From assembly GCF_000002995.4 (NCBI RefSeq), contig NW_025062479.1:1447721-1511720 (forward strand): a stretch of 64,000 nucleotides of DNA, given 5' to 3'. Origin of the DNA: Brugia malayi (taxonomy: Eukaryota > Nematoda > Chromadorea > Rhabditida > Onchocercidae). The notes under the pieces are model-generated. The model saw nothing but the letters and a program-made list of their open reading frames with translations, ran no database searches and was not told where the DNA came from. Within the stretch, counting starts at the first letter, position 1; the number at the start of each line of letters is the position of its first letter. Position numbers and translations under genes: made by a program. Positions 14,801-29,120 of this stretch are shown here, in pieces.

Positions 14801-17568
14801 CATATATAAATTTTTCTTCTTTCTACATTTACAGTAATACTTTTGCTGATTATATGATGAATTTTGAATTTTAAAAGTTTATTCAAATAAAAATCTTTAA
14901 TTTGAGATTTTTATCGAATGAATGAAATATCCTTTCTTAATTTATTTATATGATAAGGACATATATTAATCAAGCTTATATTAGTATATTTAATTAGTCG
15001 CATAGCAATACGATTAATGCTAATATTTTTTAGAACTTTGTTGCTTGTTGTAATTGCAGGAATGTTTTTTAATATATTTCAAATTATTTTAATAATAGAA
15101 AAAAAATTAATGATTATTTCAGTTTTTCAAACAATTTACGCTGTTGAAAAAAAGAATATGTAAATAATTGAATATTTTTTAAACTTGAATATTTTTGAAC
15201 TTTTAAATATCAAACAATTAGCCATCAAATAAAACAAAAACAAGAACTAAGCAAGGAAGTGGGGTAATTCTAATTATTGAAATATAATTTATAGCTTTAT
15301 ACAGGAAATTTTATTACCATTTTAATAACAAATAGTTGTGCATAAATACAATATTTTTTTTTTCAAATATTTCTAAAATTATCTCAAAAAAAAAAAGCTT
15401 TTTTTTACCTTTTCCTCTTTTTAAAACAAGTCACTGCTTAATTAATCAATCAATTAATTTAAACCTCAAAAATCATGTTACGTTTTTTTTTTTTTTTTTT
15501 TTTTGTTCTGTTTTTTTAATTGTCATTATGAAATGTTTACTGATATTATGAATTTATTGCAGAAAAAAATCAGGTAATAATCACCAATTAATTAATTAAG
15601 GGCTATCTTTGAGGATTTGAAAACAATGAAAAATTGACGATTCAATAATGAATGTTTCAATTTCGAAATATATCAACTGTTATTATCAATTTTGTTTTTT
15701 TGTTTTTCTTAAAAAAAAGTCAATTTTAGTGAATCTTAATAATGATTTGATTGAAAACTAATGCAACATTTTAAAATAAAATATAAAAATGGAATCTTTT
15801 TTAAAGCGTTTAGTTTGTTATTACAGTTTATCTTTCTCATCTTCTCATATTTTTTATTCTATTTTTAAATTTTCAACAATTGAAGAACTTATTTTTTCGT
15901 TTTTTTTTTTTTTTTTTGTATGTATAAATGCTCAAGCACAAACCTTTCAATTGGTATACGGTATTTATTACGTAAAAATCAAAATTTACACATATTAGTA
16001 ATGCATATTTCAAAAAAAAATATAAATAATCACTGTTAGATAGTTTTGATTATTCGATCCATTGAAATGTTTTTTTAATGACTGAAATACTTTTACAGTG
16101 TTATTTATATTCTTAATTTATATCCTATATTATTATTCATTCTGTAAGAGTTAATATTCTAAAAATTTATTAGAAAATTTCAAAGAGAAAAAAAAGAAGT
16201 TTTTTAATTTTCTTAAGATATATTATTAAATAATAAAGCTCTTTTCTAAAAGAAAAAGAATTTTCTGCAACAATTTGGATGAAATTCAATGCTGGCTTCT
16301 ATCTTCTTTATTTTGTGTGAATTTTTTTTACAATCTTCATTGCTCATTTAAATTCGAATTCAGAATTTTATTTTCTTATAACATCCTCACCAGCATTTCA
16401 TTGTCTCACCTTTTATTTATTCCTCTTGGTTAAAATCATAGGAAAACGAAAAATTCTTTAAATAAATGAAAATAATGAAAATTTAATCCTCTGAAAAATT
16501 ATCACGAAAAAGAATGATTTCAAAAAATGGTAAACATGTTATTCATGTAATTAAGCTCTAAAAACGCCAAAATTTATTGGTACATTTGAGAAAAATCTAA
16601 TATGAAAGTTATATTTTGTAATCTGTTTGAATTTTGGTTTCAAATTTTAAAAAATTTAAATTTTTCCAAGCGGATGGATGCGTAAAATTTTTGTCATCGA
16701 TCACATTATAGTTTGGATAAAAAAAAATTTGAGTTAGGTAATAATTATATAAAAATCTTATTAATTTGACTTGTTTATTTTCATTTTAAATCTTAAAAAA
16801 CGACAAACAAAGACTTTTTTAGTAATAGTAATGTTTCCATTTGTTTTCTTTTTCTGATATTTTATAATATCAGAATGATAAATCGTTGAATTTGCTTTTG
16901 AATCCGAAATTTTATTGCAAACATTGAGGAAATTATTTGATAATAGAAGCAAAATTGGATGATAAATACAAGTATGGGACAAAAAGTTTTACCTAAGAAA
17001 AAAAGTTTATTAATCTGTTACACAGAAGTAATTATTTTTAATCTTTTGACCATTTTGAAACAATGAAATCATGTCGTTTTCTTAATTATTTATTGAGCAA
17101 ATTTGAAAAAAATAACTTGACTGAAACTTATTAAATTTTCTAATTATTTATTCTAATTAAGTTTATTCATTTGTACCGATAAAAATGGGTTTTTAAAGTT
17201 AGAAGATTCAAAAGTAAGAAAAAAAATAGATGTGATTTAAAATTTAAAAACAATGATTACATTAATCATTACATTAATTATTTAACCTAATAAAGAAAAG
17301 TATTATAATAAGAAAATAGCTTATAAATTTAAAAAAAAAAAATTAAAAATCCGACAGAGATTGGTTTTAGGGAGTGATAATAATAACTGCCCTTTTGAAT
17401 TTGACTTTTTTTTTTATTTTTGATAAATTGTGGTAGATTTAACATTTGTTCCAAGAATGTGATTGTAATCGAAATCATTTTATCATCAATTCAGCATCTA
17501 ATATTTTAGGTTTACTTTTATAACTGGAAAATATATGATGTTAACATGTTAAATGAAAAAAAAAAAGT
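8868..17568. other. Long AT-rich intergenic region
   Basis: This holds the 3' flank of the zyxin-like gene and then non-coding DNA with very many A/T homopolymers (for example near 9866-9885, 11430-11452 and 13881-13901). The open frames here translate to Phe/Lys/Ile-rich low-complexity peptides and are chance readings. The only compositionally distinct patch is the small ORF at 10259-10378. No LIM-type cysteine pattern was seen that could continue the upstream gene. Confidence 0.6.
10259..10378 (-). CDS. Small ORF of 39 aa, unrecognised
   Basis: An ATG-to-TAA frame encodes 39 residues beginning MFDNAFLGLLGTWVNNFIP. It sits in a patch clearly richer in G/C than the surrounding kilobases and has balanced amino-acid composition, unlike neighbouring chance ORFs. 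No signal peptide, domain or family is recognised. It could be a short gene, a stranded exon, a decayed transposon fragment or a structured RNA read as protein. It stands alone, with no clear splice sites. Confidence 0.22.
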   Translation of the reverse strand: MFDNAFLGLLGTWVNNFIPTGLSNSGKTNELQRQIFFKS

Positions 17569-17672
17569 AAAGTAAACGCACTGAGATATAACATATTATG
17601 ACGGAACGGAACACGAATCATTCCGCAACGGAATAAAGTAACCGCACTGAAATATGATATATTATGGCGGAA
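17569..17672. repeat. Two imperfect 38-bp direct repeats, 66-bp period
   Basis: Units at 17569-17606 and 17635-17672 share AAAGTAA.CGCACTGA, an A/T core and ATTATG.CGGAA. The spacer contains further CGGAA/TTCCG half-sites (CGGAAC near 17602-17607, TTCCG at 17621-17625, CGGAAT near 17629-17634), giving short inverted symmetry. It lies about 0.5 kb left of the inverted-repeat module and may be its outer part. Confidence 0.7.
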
Positions 17673-17961
17673 TATGGACTATGTTGACAATTTACATCAT
17701 ATTATTTAGATAAAGGCAAGTAATTATTTGAAAGCAATAATATTTATTAAATATGATATTAGAAAATTTATCATAGACTTTAATTTAAAAAAAAAAAAAA
17801 GTTTTCAGTTAATTTAATTGCTGGAGAGAAATAGGAAAAATGATTTGATAGATTCGGATAGGTTCTTATATTTCGAAAGATCTAAAATTAAAAAAACTTT
17901 TTATTTCACAGATGGATATATTCCACTAAAGGTACGTTAGTAGAAATGATGAGAAAATATT

Positions 17962-18228
17962 ATGTTTTATGTTAGAATGTATGATATTAAGAAATTATTT
18001 CAAAGAATTTACACAGCCAAAAGTGTAATAACTGTGAAATTGGATAATTCGCACATTTTGAACAATTTAAAATTTGTTGCAATTACACCGACACATTACT
18101 TTGAGGTGCATTTCAATGAACTTTTAGTATCCAAAGAAGAAAAAACATACTTATGGAATAGTGATGAAACTTGTAAACGAATTAAATGGTTTACAAATAA
18201 AACTCCAAACATTTCAATCAAAAACTGA
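17962..18228 (+). CDS. Hypothetical ORF overlapping repeat copy A
   Basis: An 88-codon frame with mixed composition starts MFYVRMYDIKKLF and ends NKTPNISIKN followed by TGA. A plausible acceptor (GTTAG) lies just inside it at about 17977, and a small upstream exon reading GYIPLK with a GTACGT donor precedes it near 17913-17930, so the true product may be spliced. From about 18110 the nucleotide sequence is alignable, though diverged, with the reverse complement of 45792-45890, where the same frame carries several stops. Copy A therefore keeps an open frame that copy B has lost. No family is recognised. It may be a transposon gene fragment or a decayed host exon. Confidence 0.35.
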   Translation: MFYVRMYDIKKLFQRIYTAKSVITVKLDNSHILNNLKFVAITPTHYFEVHFNELLVSKEEKTYLWNSDETCKRIKWFTNKTPNISIKN

Positions 18229-18706
18229 AATTGTATGATTGCGATACGATGACAAGAATTACAGTATGCTGTAGTCGAAATAAAACTATTAATGGAATGT
18301 GAAAAAATGAAAATAAAACAATTTCAACTTCTTTTTTCATGTGCTCATTAAATGCTATTTGATCTGACAAAGCTAAAGCTAAAATTGCAACTGACATTTT
18401 GCACACCAAAAACACTTCGATGTGTTAATTGTAACTCTCTCTCCCTCAATGTACTACGCAAAAATGTCACCGCACTTTCTATCCAATCAGAATTTTTAGG
18501 AAAAGACAGATGACTCATAATTAGCTCTTTTCTATCAAATTAAAAGAAAACCTGTTAGGGATGAGTTTGACACCGTTACAAGCAAAGCAATATGCTTTTA
18601 TTAGCTCATATGAAAGTTAATCGTATAACTCAAGAGTGCATAAGTTACGTTTCAATCAAAATTACATATGCAATTTCACTTGAACCCAGGGCAATTTCCG
18701 CCAAAT
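18205..18706 (+). repeat. Inverted dispersed repeat, copy A (502-bp core)
   Basis: This 502-bp segment is the reverse complement of 45290-45791 with no length difference. I find three substitutions, clustered near 18543-18557. Homology continues to the left in diverged form with a 10-bp indel (18110-18204 against 45792-45890) and stops abruptly on the right after CCGCCAAAT. The core holds a 59-codon ATG frame on the minus strand (start near 18397) that is identical in copy B; given near-identity of the DNA this says little about selection. No terminal inverted repeats or target-site duplication are evident. Confidence 0.93.
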
Positions 18707-19465
18707 ATATGTTTTTGTTCTGTTAAACTAATCAATTAATTAATGAGAAAAATCATGAATATAACAGTTTTGGCACTGCTTGAAGAAAAATGAAAAATTA
18801 ATTCAATGTACTAGATACAAAATATCTGTTGAAAGGAAGACCTGTAACAAAGTATCGCAAAGAAACACGATCCATGAATCAATCATAACGACGAAAAATT
18901 ACAAAGATGAGATCGGAATAAATAACAGATTAAAGGCTAATATCACGGTTTATCATGGAATGGTTTAAAAAATCCAATAAATTACATTAAGAAATATTAT
19001 GAATATAAACATAGCAAGAAATATTTACGATCTCATTACTTTATATTGACATGATAATACCTTGCAATTTTTTTTTTCGTATCATTCTTCGACTGTTAAA
19101 TACATATCCTTAGATATTTCACAAGGCTTACAATTGCTCATCACATCTTGTTCAGATTTTATTATTGAAGTTACGTCACTACGTCATCAATTAGTGAATG
19201 GTTTATATTTACTACGCATCGGATTTTTCATACAGCTATTTTATAGGAACTACGAATAAATCTTGGAAGGTGAACTGAACTAAATCACGTTTAATATTTA
19301 TTTGTTTACTTATTACGACTTATATATATATTTCAATTTTTTTTTTGTTTACTTACATTTTAATTTCCGCTACAAAATTCATTATCGATAGAGAAATTTG
19401 AAAAAATGATAGCTAGAAACCCAACATCCCACTTCCCAAATTATTAGTTTGATTTAACAGCAATT
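18707..19465. other. Non-coding gap 3' of the C2CD5-like gene
   Basis: No supportable gene. It contains the abrupt end of repeat copy A and then AT-rich sequence that should include the 3' UTR of the minus-strand gene ending at 19466. The open frames at 18780-18968 and 19062-19259 are Lys/Ser-rich without recognisable features. Confidence 0.55.
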
Positions 19466-22400
19466 CTATAAACTGACTGGATAATCAAAGTCTGTAGTAA
19501 TAAATAATAAGACTGATGCCTGATCACGAGAGATTGAAAGATTCACTGAAGGCACTTTGAACACAGAAAATGATGTGGCACCAACAGTTTCTACATTACT
19601 AGTTGCTAAGTTCACTAAATCACGTAAAGCTCCATCCAGAAATGCATCAAAATCAGCAATATCATCCACTGTTCTTATTATTTCACGAATTAAAATTCCA
19701 GTATACCTTTAAAAAGAATAAGGTATTATAATTTAGGATTTTTATCAATTTTGACAGTCGATGAAAAGGTAAGAACTGAAATGTGATTGCTCACCGTTGT
19801 GGAATATTTGAAAATTTTGCAGTTTTTGCACTGATATTAAATTTCGAACTATTGGTTATCTTGATACCAGAATACGTGATAGGCGACCAGGTAGACGATT
19901 TCATGTCATTGAATGTACCAAGTTGTAAGCTGATTTCACGTTCCGAAATCATCTTCGCTAAACGCTCACGGTCAACAACTTTCTTCCGAAAACATTTAAC
20001 TATCTTTTTGTAGTTTGACTGTGGTGGCCTGCTGATGGAAACATTTGCATGTTCCCTGAAAGCTTAGTTATACTTTTCTACAAAGTTCATTTCGCCTTCT
20101 TTTTTCGAAGAAAAGTAACTACTCACAAAGTATACTAATTGACTGATTCATTTCTTGAAGTACAAAGAAGCATTCTTATGTTTTGAAACGTATTTTACAT
20201 ATTTTGATAAGAAATTCGTAGCTTAGCACCTAAAACTATGCTCTCTCGTTAAACAATAACTGACATATTGAAAAGTAACGTAGTAACTTTCAGTAATAAA
20301 AATCATTAAATGTGAAGAGAACCGGATATGTAATGGTTGCAAGTGTAATCCAATTTTATCGGACAATCTAGGTGCACGCAAAATGCGAGCCGCGTCCAAT
20401 AATCCCACTCGTGGCGTTGGCCGAACGTCGTCACTTTGAGGTACAAAATCAGAGAAATTAAATATGTGAGAACCATCGATTTTCTAAATAGAAAATCAGT
20501 TGAAATATCCAGCATTTCTTGGCTTTTTAATAAAGAAACTTGTTAAAAAAAATAAAATAAAATGAACCAAATAATGTTATAATTCGAAATCAGACAATAT
20601 GAAGGTGGAACAAAGAGTAATCTGAGTAGAGCAGCAAATAAGCTGTGCAAATTGATTTAAAAGTTAGCAATTATTTTGAATCGTTTTCAAAAATCAATTT
20701 GTCTAATATGCAATCATGACAACAAATCAAAATATTTAAAGCATAATAATGCTGTTGAAACCTACCATTAGTGCCTTTAGGGTACATAACGTACCCGAAA
20801 TGACAGCAAATAAAGCACATTCTTGAATAATGAAGACAGATTTCAAGTCGAAAATTGCGTTATATTTTGTATTTCCAGTTTGTATTTCTTCCATCAATTT
20901 ATTGTAAAGTTCATGTTCCAAAAATGGTAGCGACTGAAAATAAAAACTGTGAAAGAATGTTCCATTTTTAATTTTTTAAAACTGAAAATGAAGATCATCA
21001 AATCTTGAAATAATTACATCACTAATAGCATAAGCCAACTGATCATCGGTTTCTGAGGAATTCAGCTCACGTTTAGCACAAATTTGCAGTGGTCGAGTAG
21101 TGCTATGCAAGTAGTCTGATGCAGGTAATGAGCAAGTGTTCAGGATGATATCGGGACAAACTGCATCACTAAAATAGAGAAACTAGTGAAAAAGTTTTTC
21201 AAATGTACTGTAACAGTAATTACAGTTAACAAAAAACGAATATGCGAAAAAAAGTTTTCTTTATGCTCTTCCAACCACTAGCAAATTATTAATTACTGAT
21301 GATAGCGTGATTAAAGGACAAATTAAGATAGAGGGTTAAAATGACTAGATATCGTTATGTTTTTGGCACGAAGCAAATTTAGATAAATATAAATAACAAT
21401 GAAAAATTAAGTTTTTCGAAAATAAACAAACATACGGTAATTTACAGCAGGAACACACAATGATTTTTCGATCAGTCGATGCATCACCATTAAAATTTGC
21501 AGTATGGAACATAGTACAATCCGGAATATTTTCAGCTCCCGTTAAAAACATAGATACAGCAGTTCCTGTACAACTCAACAACGCCATTTTCTTACGTATG
21601 CTAATTTGCTCAGTGTAGCCAATAATTAAATTATAGCGTAAACTTAATGCCTGACGAACAAGTTCGACCTTCAGATCGCCCCACCACCTGAAACAAAAGA
21701 TGAAAAGCAATAAGGTCTTTATTTAACATTCAGTATATCAAAATACATGGAAATGATCATACGTTCCATAAAATAAATAATATGCCTTCTGAAAAGAAAC
21801 TAAAAGCTCAAACTGTTACTTTTTTTTTTCTTAAATTCGTCCGCTTATTTGATCATTAGTGGTTGAAATTAGCAAAGGTTGTGAAAGATAACCACAAATA
21901 CGTTTCTGTATTTCTACTTTTATAACACCTAATCTAGAACAATAATGACGTATCTAGACTGTATTTCTTAGCTGAAGTACCATAAAACAAAACTTTTTTC
22001 TCGTCGTAGTAGCATCATTGTCATCTGTCAGCACGTGAACAGAACGAGCGCACACAACAACACCGCATTTATAACTATATATATTCGGCAAAACCTTCAA
22101 TGACAATACATTATGCATTATATTTTCAGCAGCTGTAACTTTTTCATCCGTCTGTGACAGTCTGACCGCTGTTCCAAATGCTCGAAATGTAATCAATTCG
22201 GTAGCATCACCTTCGATATCAACAAATTCATGATACCTTAAATCAGAGACATTTTGGTTTTTTCATTTCTATCAGTAAATAACAATTCCATAAATAAAGT
22301 TAAAATTAATCTTCTACCCAAGCACTGCATTCGATCCGAGAGAATGCGCTTTCTGTGCAATATTTTTAGCTAATTCGCGCAGTGATTTCCGAATTATGCT

Positions 22401-23831
22401 TTGTCGAGCCTCATTAGAAGCACGAGGAGAACGGATTCGGTCGATCCACTCGTATTCCGGATCAGTCACTGTAGCAATGTCAGAAACCAGTCCAATGATA
22501 TCGTCAATTGATAGTGTTGAGATAATACTAGCTAAATTAAAAATAAGTGTTATCTAGTCCGTAGGTCCCCTGAAGACTATTTTTATGATTAATTACCATC
22601 AACTGCAACCAGAGAAAGCTAAAAGACCCTAAGCCTTTCAACATTATTTAATATAAATAATTTCACATTAAAGGGTTGTCATTGTTTAGTCATGGATATT
22701 TTCAATAAACTTCCGTAATATGTAGATACACGAATCTTCCACACCGAATTTGAATTAGATCAGCAACACAATGAATAAGCAAAAAGTAATGGTTAATTCA
22801 TAAAATAATTGTCATCAAATCCATCGTGTTTTTAAAACTAAATCTAAATAAGATATATTTCATATATAACTTACTTGAAAGTATGCGCACATATTGCTGG
22901 TCACTTGATAATAGCAACTTAAGCGAGACTGATATCAGAATTTCACCTCTTATTCCTGAAAATATAAGATAGAAAAAAAAAAAAAAAAGATACGCAACAT
23001 GACTCCAGAAAACCCTTAAAAAATTCTGCCAACAAAAGAAAAAAAAAAGAATAAGATCACCGTAAACCGAATCATAAATTGGTAGCCAATTTGTGAATTC
23101 CATACTGTTATCATCAGCTTTGCTGCACCGTATTTTAGAAACTAATAAACTGACATCGTAAAAGACACGTCCGATTGCATCATTTGCACTGTATGTGTCA
23201 TGATCCATTACACTAAATTTAATGATTACTAAGAAAAAATGTAATTTCCTTATAATGGTTACAACTTTGGTTATTCATTTTATGATTTCAACACCTGCCG
23301 AATACTTATTCTGCGATGGCTTACCGAAACTGCACCGGATTATCAAATAACTGTTGTTCATCTGTCTCAAAAACAAACACATCTGAATCCCATACCGGTG
23401 ACAAAGTTTTGCTACAGACATCAGTTTTGTAAACCTGAAAACGTAATACTAACGAAACTTAGAACATCACTGAATGCAGTATGTTACTTATTTGTTGGTT
23501 CAGATGATAATCGCAATAAAGATCTATTGTAGGAAGCAAACAATGATGGATGTTTGCATAGATTCATCTGCTTTTTCGATGGCTAAATATTTTACTCATT
23601 CCAATCTCTCAAAAGTTCGTAGGGAACATTTAAAGATTAAGGGGGAAAAGTATTAAAATAAAATTTATTCTGGTAATAATGGAAAAAATCCTCAACCTCA
23701 TTATCGAAATGGACTTCAACGAAAGCATCCGTGGTGATATTAGACTTATCCATAACGGGTAAACCACGAGCCGATATTACACGAACAGAAAGCTTTGCCG
23801 GAAAACTACTACTACCACACGGAACTAACAT
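19466..23831 (-). CDS. C2CD5: C2 domain-containing protein 5 (C2CD5/CDP138) homologue
   Basis: Twelve exons join in phase, in transcript order: 23831-23697, 23434-23325, 23212-23061, 22955-22875, 22531-22318, 22236-21994, 21687-21436, 21168-21018, 20933-20766, 20483-20323, 20055-19795 and 19706-19466, giving 722 residues. An N-terminal C2 domain (about residues 12-130) has five acidic positions expected for calcium loops: D28, D35, D85, D87, D93 (LDHDTYSANDAIG-like loop). Next comes EYEWIDRIRSPRASNEAR, a C2CD5 hallmark, then SNAVLGYHE, VVVCARSV, WWGDLKVE, NLIIGYTE, a CSCCKLPY cysteine patch and LPFLEHE. The last exon (YTGILIREI) matches the C-terminus. Human C2CD5 is about 1000 aa; the central linker is shorter here. 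The vertebrate protein acts in AKT2-dependent GLUT4 vesicle fusion; the nematode role is inferred to be calcium-linked membrane traffic. Donors after exons 1, 6 and 10 (GTTGAG, GTTTTG, GTTCTC) are weak but give uninterrupted family alignment or phase. Confidence 0.93.
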
Positions 23832-25714
23832 TGCTTCTCTATTAAAGTTTGCAATTTGCTGCCAATAATATGTACCAAATATCCTAATTCCGGAACTTTT
23901 TTTTTTCTACCACTACCTAGCACATCAGTAATGATGGATGATAAACTGCGATGATCGACGAAATATTAGCAAATGAAGTCTTCATCTCGAGTTTCCATAG
24001 CATCATCATTTCCTGATTCCTATGAATAACAATTCTCTGTTTATCTTCAGTTGAATGCTCTTATTGAAGAAATAAAAAAATAGAATCAAGTTGTCTCTAT
24101 ATTCGATAAAAAATCTTGCTGACTACAGACAGCTATCTGATTGAAAATTTTCGCTACAGAACGCAAAAGAAACAAATCAAAGATTGGGTGCATCTTTAAA
24201 ATCAAATAAAATGTAATATACAAAAGGAAAGGAAAACAATGGAATAAACATTAAGAACAAGCATTTTTCTTAAACTTCATACAAAGCATTTCTCTTGCTT
24301 TTTCTTCGTCGACAAGATGTTAAAAACAGAGGCACTATATGACTGATACAATTAAAGGACAATTGAAAACTTAAAAAAAAAAAAAAAGAAAAAAGATACT
24401 ACGTTTCAAAAACTTTCGCAGAGAAGAGAGAGGACTTCCATTTAAAATTATGCAAATTTACTTCTCATAAAATGGAAAAGAATGGAAAAGGGAAAGCAGC
24501 AACCGTGAATTGAGAAGCAAAATGCAACCATATAATGAAATCTGCTATTTGGTTAATTTGGCAGGAGGAGATAAGAAATAATGATAGCGAAATTTCCAAG
24601 GAACAATTTAAATACTAATCTTATAATAATGAATGATGATGTAAATGACGAGTGCACATCCAGTAATATAAACCAAATAATGGCTAAACCAAACACAGAT
24701 ATGGATGTAAAAACGTACATCCACATACAAGCAAACACATTACCAAGTCAGTTGCCACATCAGCATATTTCCACAACCAATAATAAACAATAAAATAACT
24801 GCAAGCAATACGAAAAAAACCAACAACTACTTTGTTCAGGGAAAATACTGCATATTTTCTTCCTAAAATCAAAAACTTAAAAACCAATTAACCAACTCAG
24901 AACTTTGGAAAAACTCCTGATGCAGGTTTTGTTTCCGTCTCCTTTCTACGATTTTTATTACTTCTAAAACATTTGGAAGTAAAAAATATGCATCATTTCA
25001 GTCTCAACTCTCAACTGCTCAAAAAAGATCTAAATTGTGGGGAAACAATAAGTGAAAACCCTAACACAGTTTCAAGAAGAAAAAGTTGGAACCATAATTA
25101 TCTAAAAGGAACTTCAGCAATAAAACATATTTCTTGCTACCTGTTACAATAAATTAAATGAATGTAGCACGACGAAACGAACAATAAATTCATATTTCTA
25201 TGATAACAATTCGTTGAATTAAAAAGGAAAAGTGCTTCCTGGTGGTGGCATAATTGTTATAGGGCGGTCTAATCTCTACTGATTCCTGCGCATCAATGTT
25301 ATTTAGACTTTGGAAACTGAATGAACGAGTGTAATAATTATGTAAGCTAAATTTCCTACTTACGTAATATGAAAAAGATGCTACATTTTATAAAACTTAA
25401 GGATTCTAAATTCTGCGCACAAATAAACAACTACGAAAGAAACGGATAAAGAAGATAACTTTTTAGGTGGAAAAAAGGACAAAATACTTGTTCAAATGTT
25501 GATATTTTGCAATATGGCCTTCCTCTTATTAATTTCAAGAAAATTGTTACCGTACAACATACACATGTTAGTAGATGATAAAGTATCACAATAATCTTCT
25601 ACACAACATTATTAGTATTGTATGTGCAAAATCAGTTCGTTCTTCATTATGGTAAGTAATTGGCCACCGATGAACGTATAAAAATCGTCTTGCAAGCTCG
25701 CCATTTTTCCAAGG
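23832..25714. other. Intergenic DNA between Rac and C2CD5 genes
   Basis: No gene supported. It should hold the 3' UTR of the Rac gene and the promoter of the C2CD5-like gene, both on the minus strand. An AG acceptor-like site lies at 23840-23839, eight bases upstream of the C2CD5 ATG, and could serve for trans-splicing of a leader. The 1.9-kb spacing is long for a nematode operon. Confidence 0.5.
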
Positions 25715-27142
<1,428 letters not shown>

Positions 27143-27171
27143 GTCGTCGTAGAAACTGCTTTTATGCCAAC

Positions 27172-27180
27172 CTGAAAAAA
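27172..27180 (-). promoter_or_regulatory. Candidate splice acceptor upstream of the Rac ATG
   Basis: On the minus strand TTTTTTCAG ends at 27172, leaving a 29-base untranslated segment before the ATG. It fits the nematode acceptor consensus and could accept a spliced leader or join a distal 5' UTR exon. No leader sequence is present in the window. Confidence 0.45.
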
Positions 27181-27329
27181 GTCCACTGTATTTTATACGA
27201 TTAGTGAATAGAAGCCTTAATATCGCAGTACCGCTTTCTTTCATTTTTGAGTAATACTTTTACTAACAAGAACGCCTTTGATTTTGTACTGATGTATCGT
27301 ACCATTATCATCAATGATATCTACTAACT

Positions 27330-27402
27330 GTAATAATTGTATAATTGTAATAAACGTAATAATTGTATAATTGTAATATTGTAATAATTGAATAATTGTA
27401 AT
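27330..27402. repeat. Imperfect TAATAATTGT-type minisatellite
   Basis: Tandem variants of TAATAATTGTATAATTG repeat about four times with single-base changes. It lies about 190 bp upstream of the Rac start, in its probable promoter. Confidence 0.85.
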
Positions 27403-27993
27403 AAAACAAAACAATAAAATTAGCAAAAGTAGAAAATTGAAAACACAAAACAGTATACAAATTTGACGATATGAAACTAAATCAGTTAAATCATGTTTTG
27501 GCGTGATGAAATGCTCTCGTTATACTGTTTACCACTTTAAAAGAGGAAAACAACGACTGCCAACAATGATTTTCCATAAATGTAGGTAGCGTCTAATCTA
27601 ATTCCAGGGCACAACTATACCATGCTGTACAAGAATATGGTATTCATTTATTACAGAAATAAAGAAGGCAAAGAAGACTTCTTTAAAAAAAAAAAAAAAG
27701 GACAGAAGCAATTCCTGTCTATTCTCTGTTAGCTCAGTGTTAACAATAAATGGACGAAAGTCTATACATATTCTGAACCTGCTGAAGTTTACATTTAAGC
27801 TTAGGAATGGATTTCAGTCTCAGGATGGTTTTATCCTATGTCATCGTCTAGTTTACCACTTTTGCGATCATCATTCAACGAATATCACTCATAACTCTTC
27901 TACTGTAAAATATGACCTTTAAAAAATTGAAAGTTTATCCGGCTCAAATAACAGTAAGTGTATCCAAATGTTAACTATAATAGTTCTATAAGA

Positions 27994-28013
27994 ATATATA
28001 TATATATATATAA
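27994..28013. repeat. (TA)n microsatellite
   Basis: About nine TA units in the Rac/NudE intergenic region. Confidence 0.85.
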
Positions 28014-29120
28014 GTTCAGAACTTTGAAGATATTTGAATTATGCTTACTTCATCATCCACTGATATTTCCCGAAATGATCGTATTATCTAATCATCCAGG
28101 AATTTCTTTCTCTTTATCTGGATAAACTATAGCTTTCCCTGATAACATAATTGCAATATAATCACATAAATTTGATGATATCATAGCTACATAAACAAAT
28201 TAAAAAACAAGACAACCCACTCGTTCTTTTCCTTCTTTATAGCGGATAGCATTTCAAACCGACCACAAATAAACAAACAAATAAAGATGAACTTCCGCTG
28301 CATGCTTGTCGACTTTAACATAAGAATGAAGGAGTGACATAAATGTTGGTTTGAATTGTTGGTTGGTGATTTAGCGTTCCATCTGACTGGTCGGTTAGTG
28401 CTTTGCTGCTAGTTTGGTTTTCAACCATTGGATGGACAGGTGTAATGTGATGAATTTTGGATGATATGGCCAAATTATTGTTTTAGTTCTGGTTTTTAAA
28501 ATAAATATGATAAAAGTTTCACTTATATTCTGTAATTTTAACAAAACTTATTGGAAGCACAAATGATTGAACTAAGTCATCTCATATGTTACACGGTTAT
28601 TATATATCGGATTATAACATTTATGCTGTGTTACATCCTTATATATTTATAGGTCTTTGATATAACAATAAAGTGGAGAATTACTAATTGGTAAGCAAAA
28701 ATTTTCTGATTTAAGCTTACATATTATTGTTATAAGGCACATACATCAAATGATTGATTAGTATTTTAGTATATAGTCTTTGGAATCTTTTTTTGTAAAC
28801 TTCAGATAATCATGGTTATTTGCAGTATGCTTTAGTTCACATCTGTTTCAATATTTTTCAACTTAGGAGTATCAGATGATTAGCAGTGATTTGTGTTTAA
28901 ATATAGGAAAAGAATGCAATATTGATTTTTGCCCCAGTTGACGCATAGTATTTAAGGAAATGATCGAAATGGTAATGTTATAGATGCTAACAATTTTCTG
29001 TGATTTCAATTAGGGCAATTGTTTTTCCCATTACCTCCTTCTAGTTAAAGTAACAGTTTGATAGAAGACCCCGTGGGATAATTCAGTGGTTGCGAAGGTT
29101 ATGTTTAGTCATTAGGGAGT

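Noticed and set aside
24581..24793. Overlapping ORFs on both strands near 24.6 kb.
   Set aside because: Mutually antisense, no family features, and located in the Rac 3' flank.
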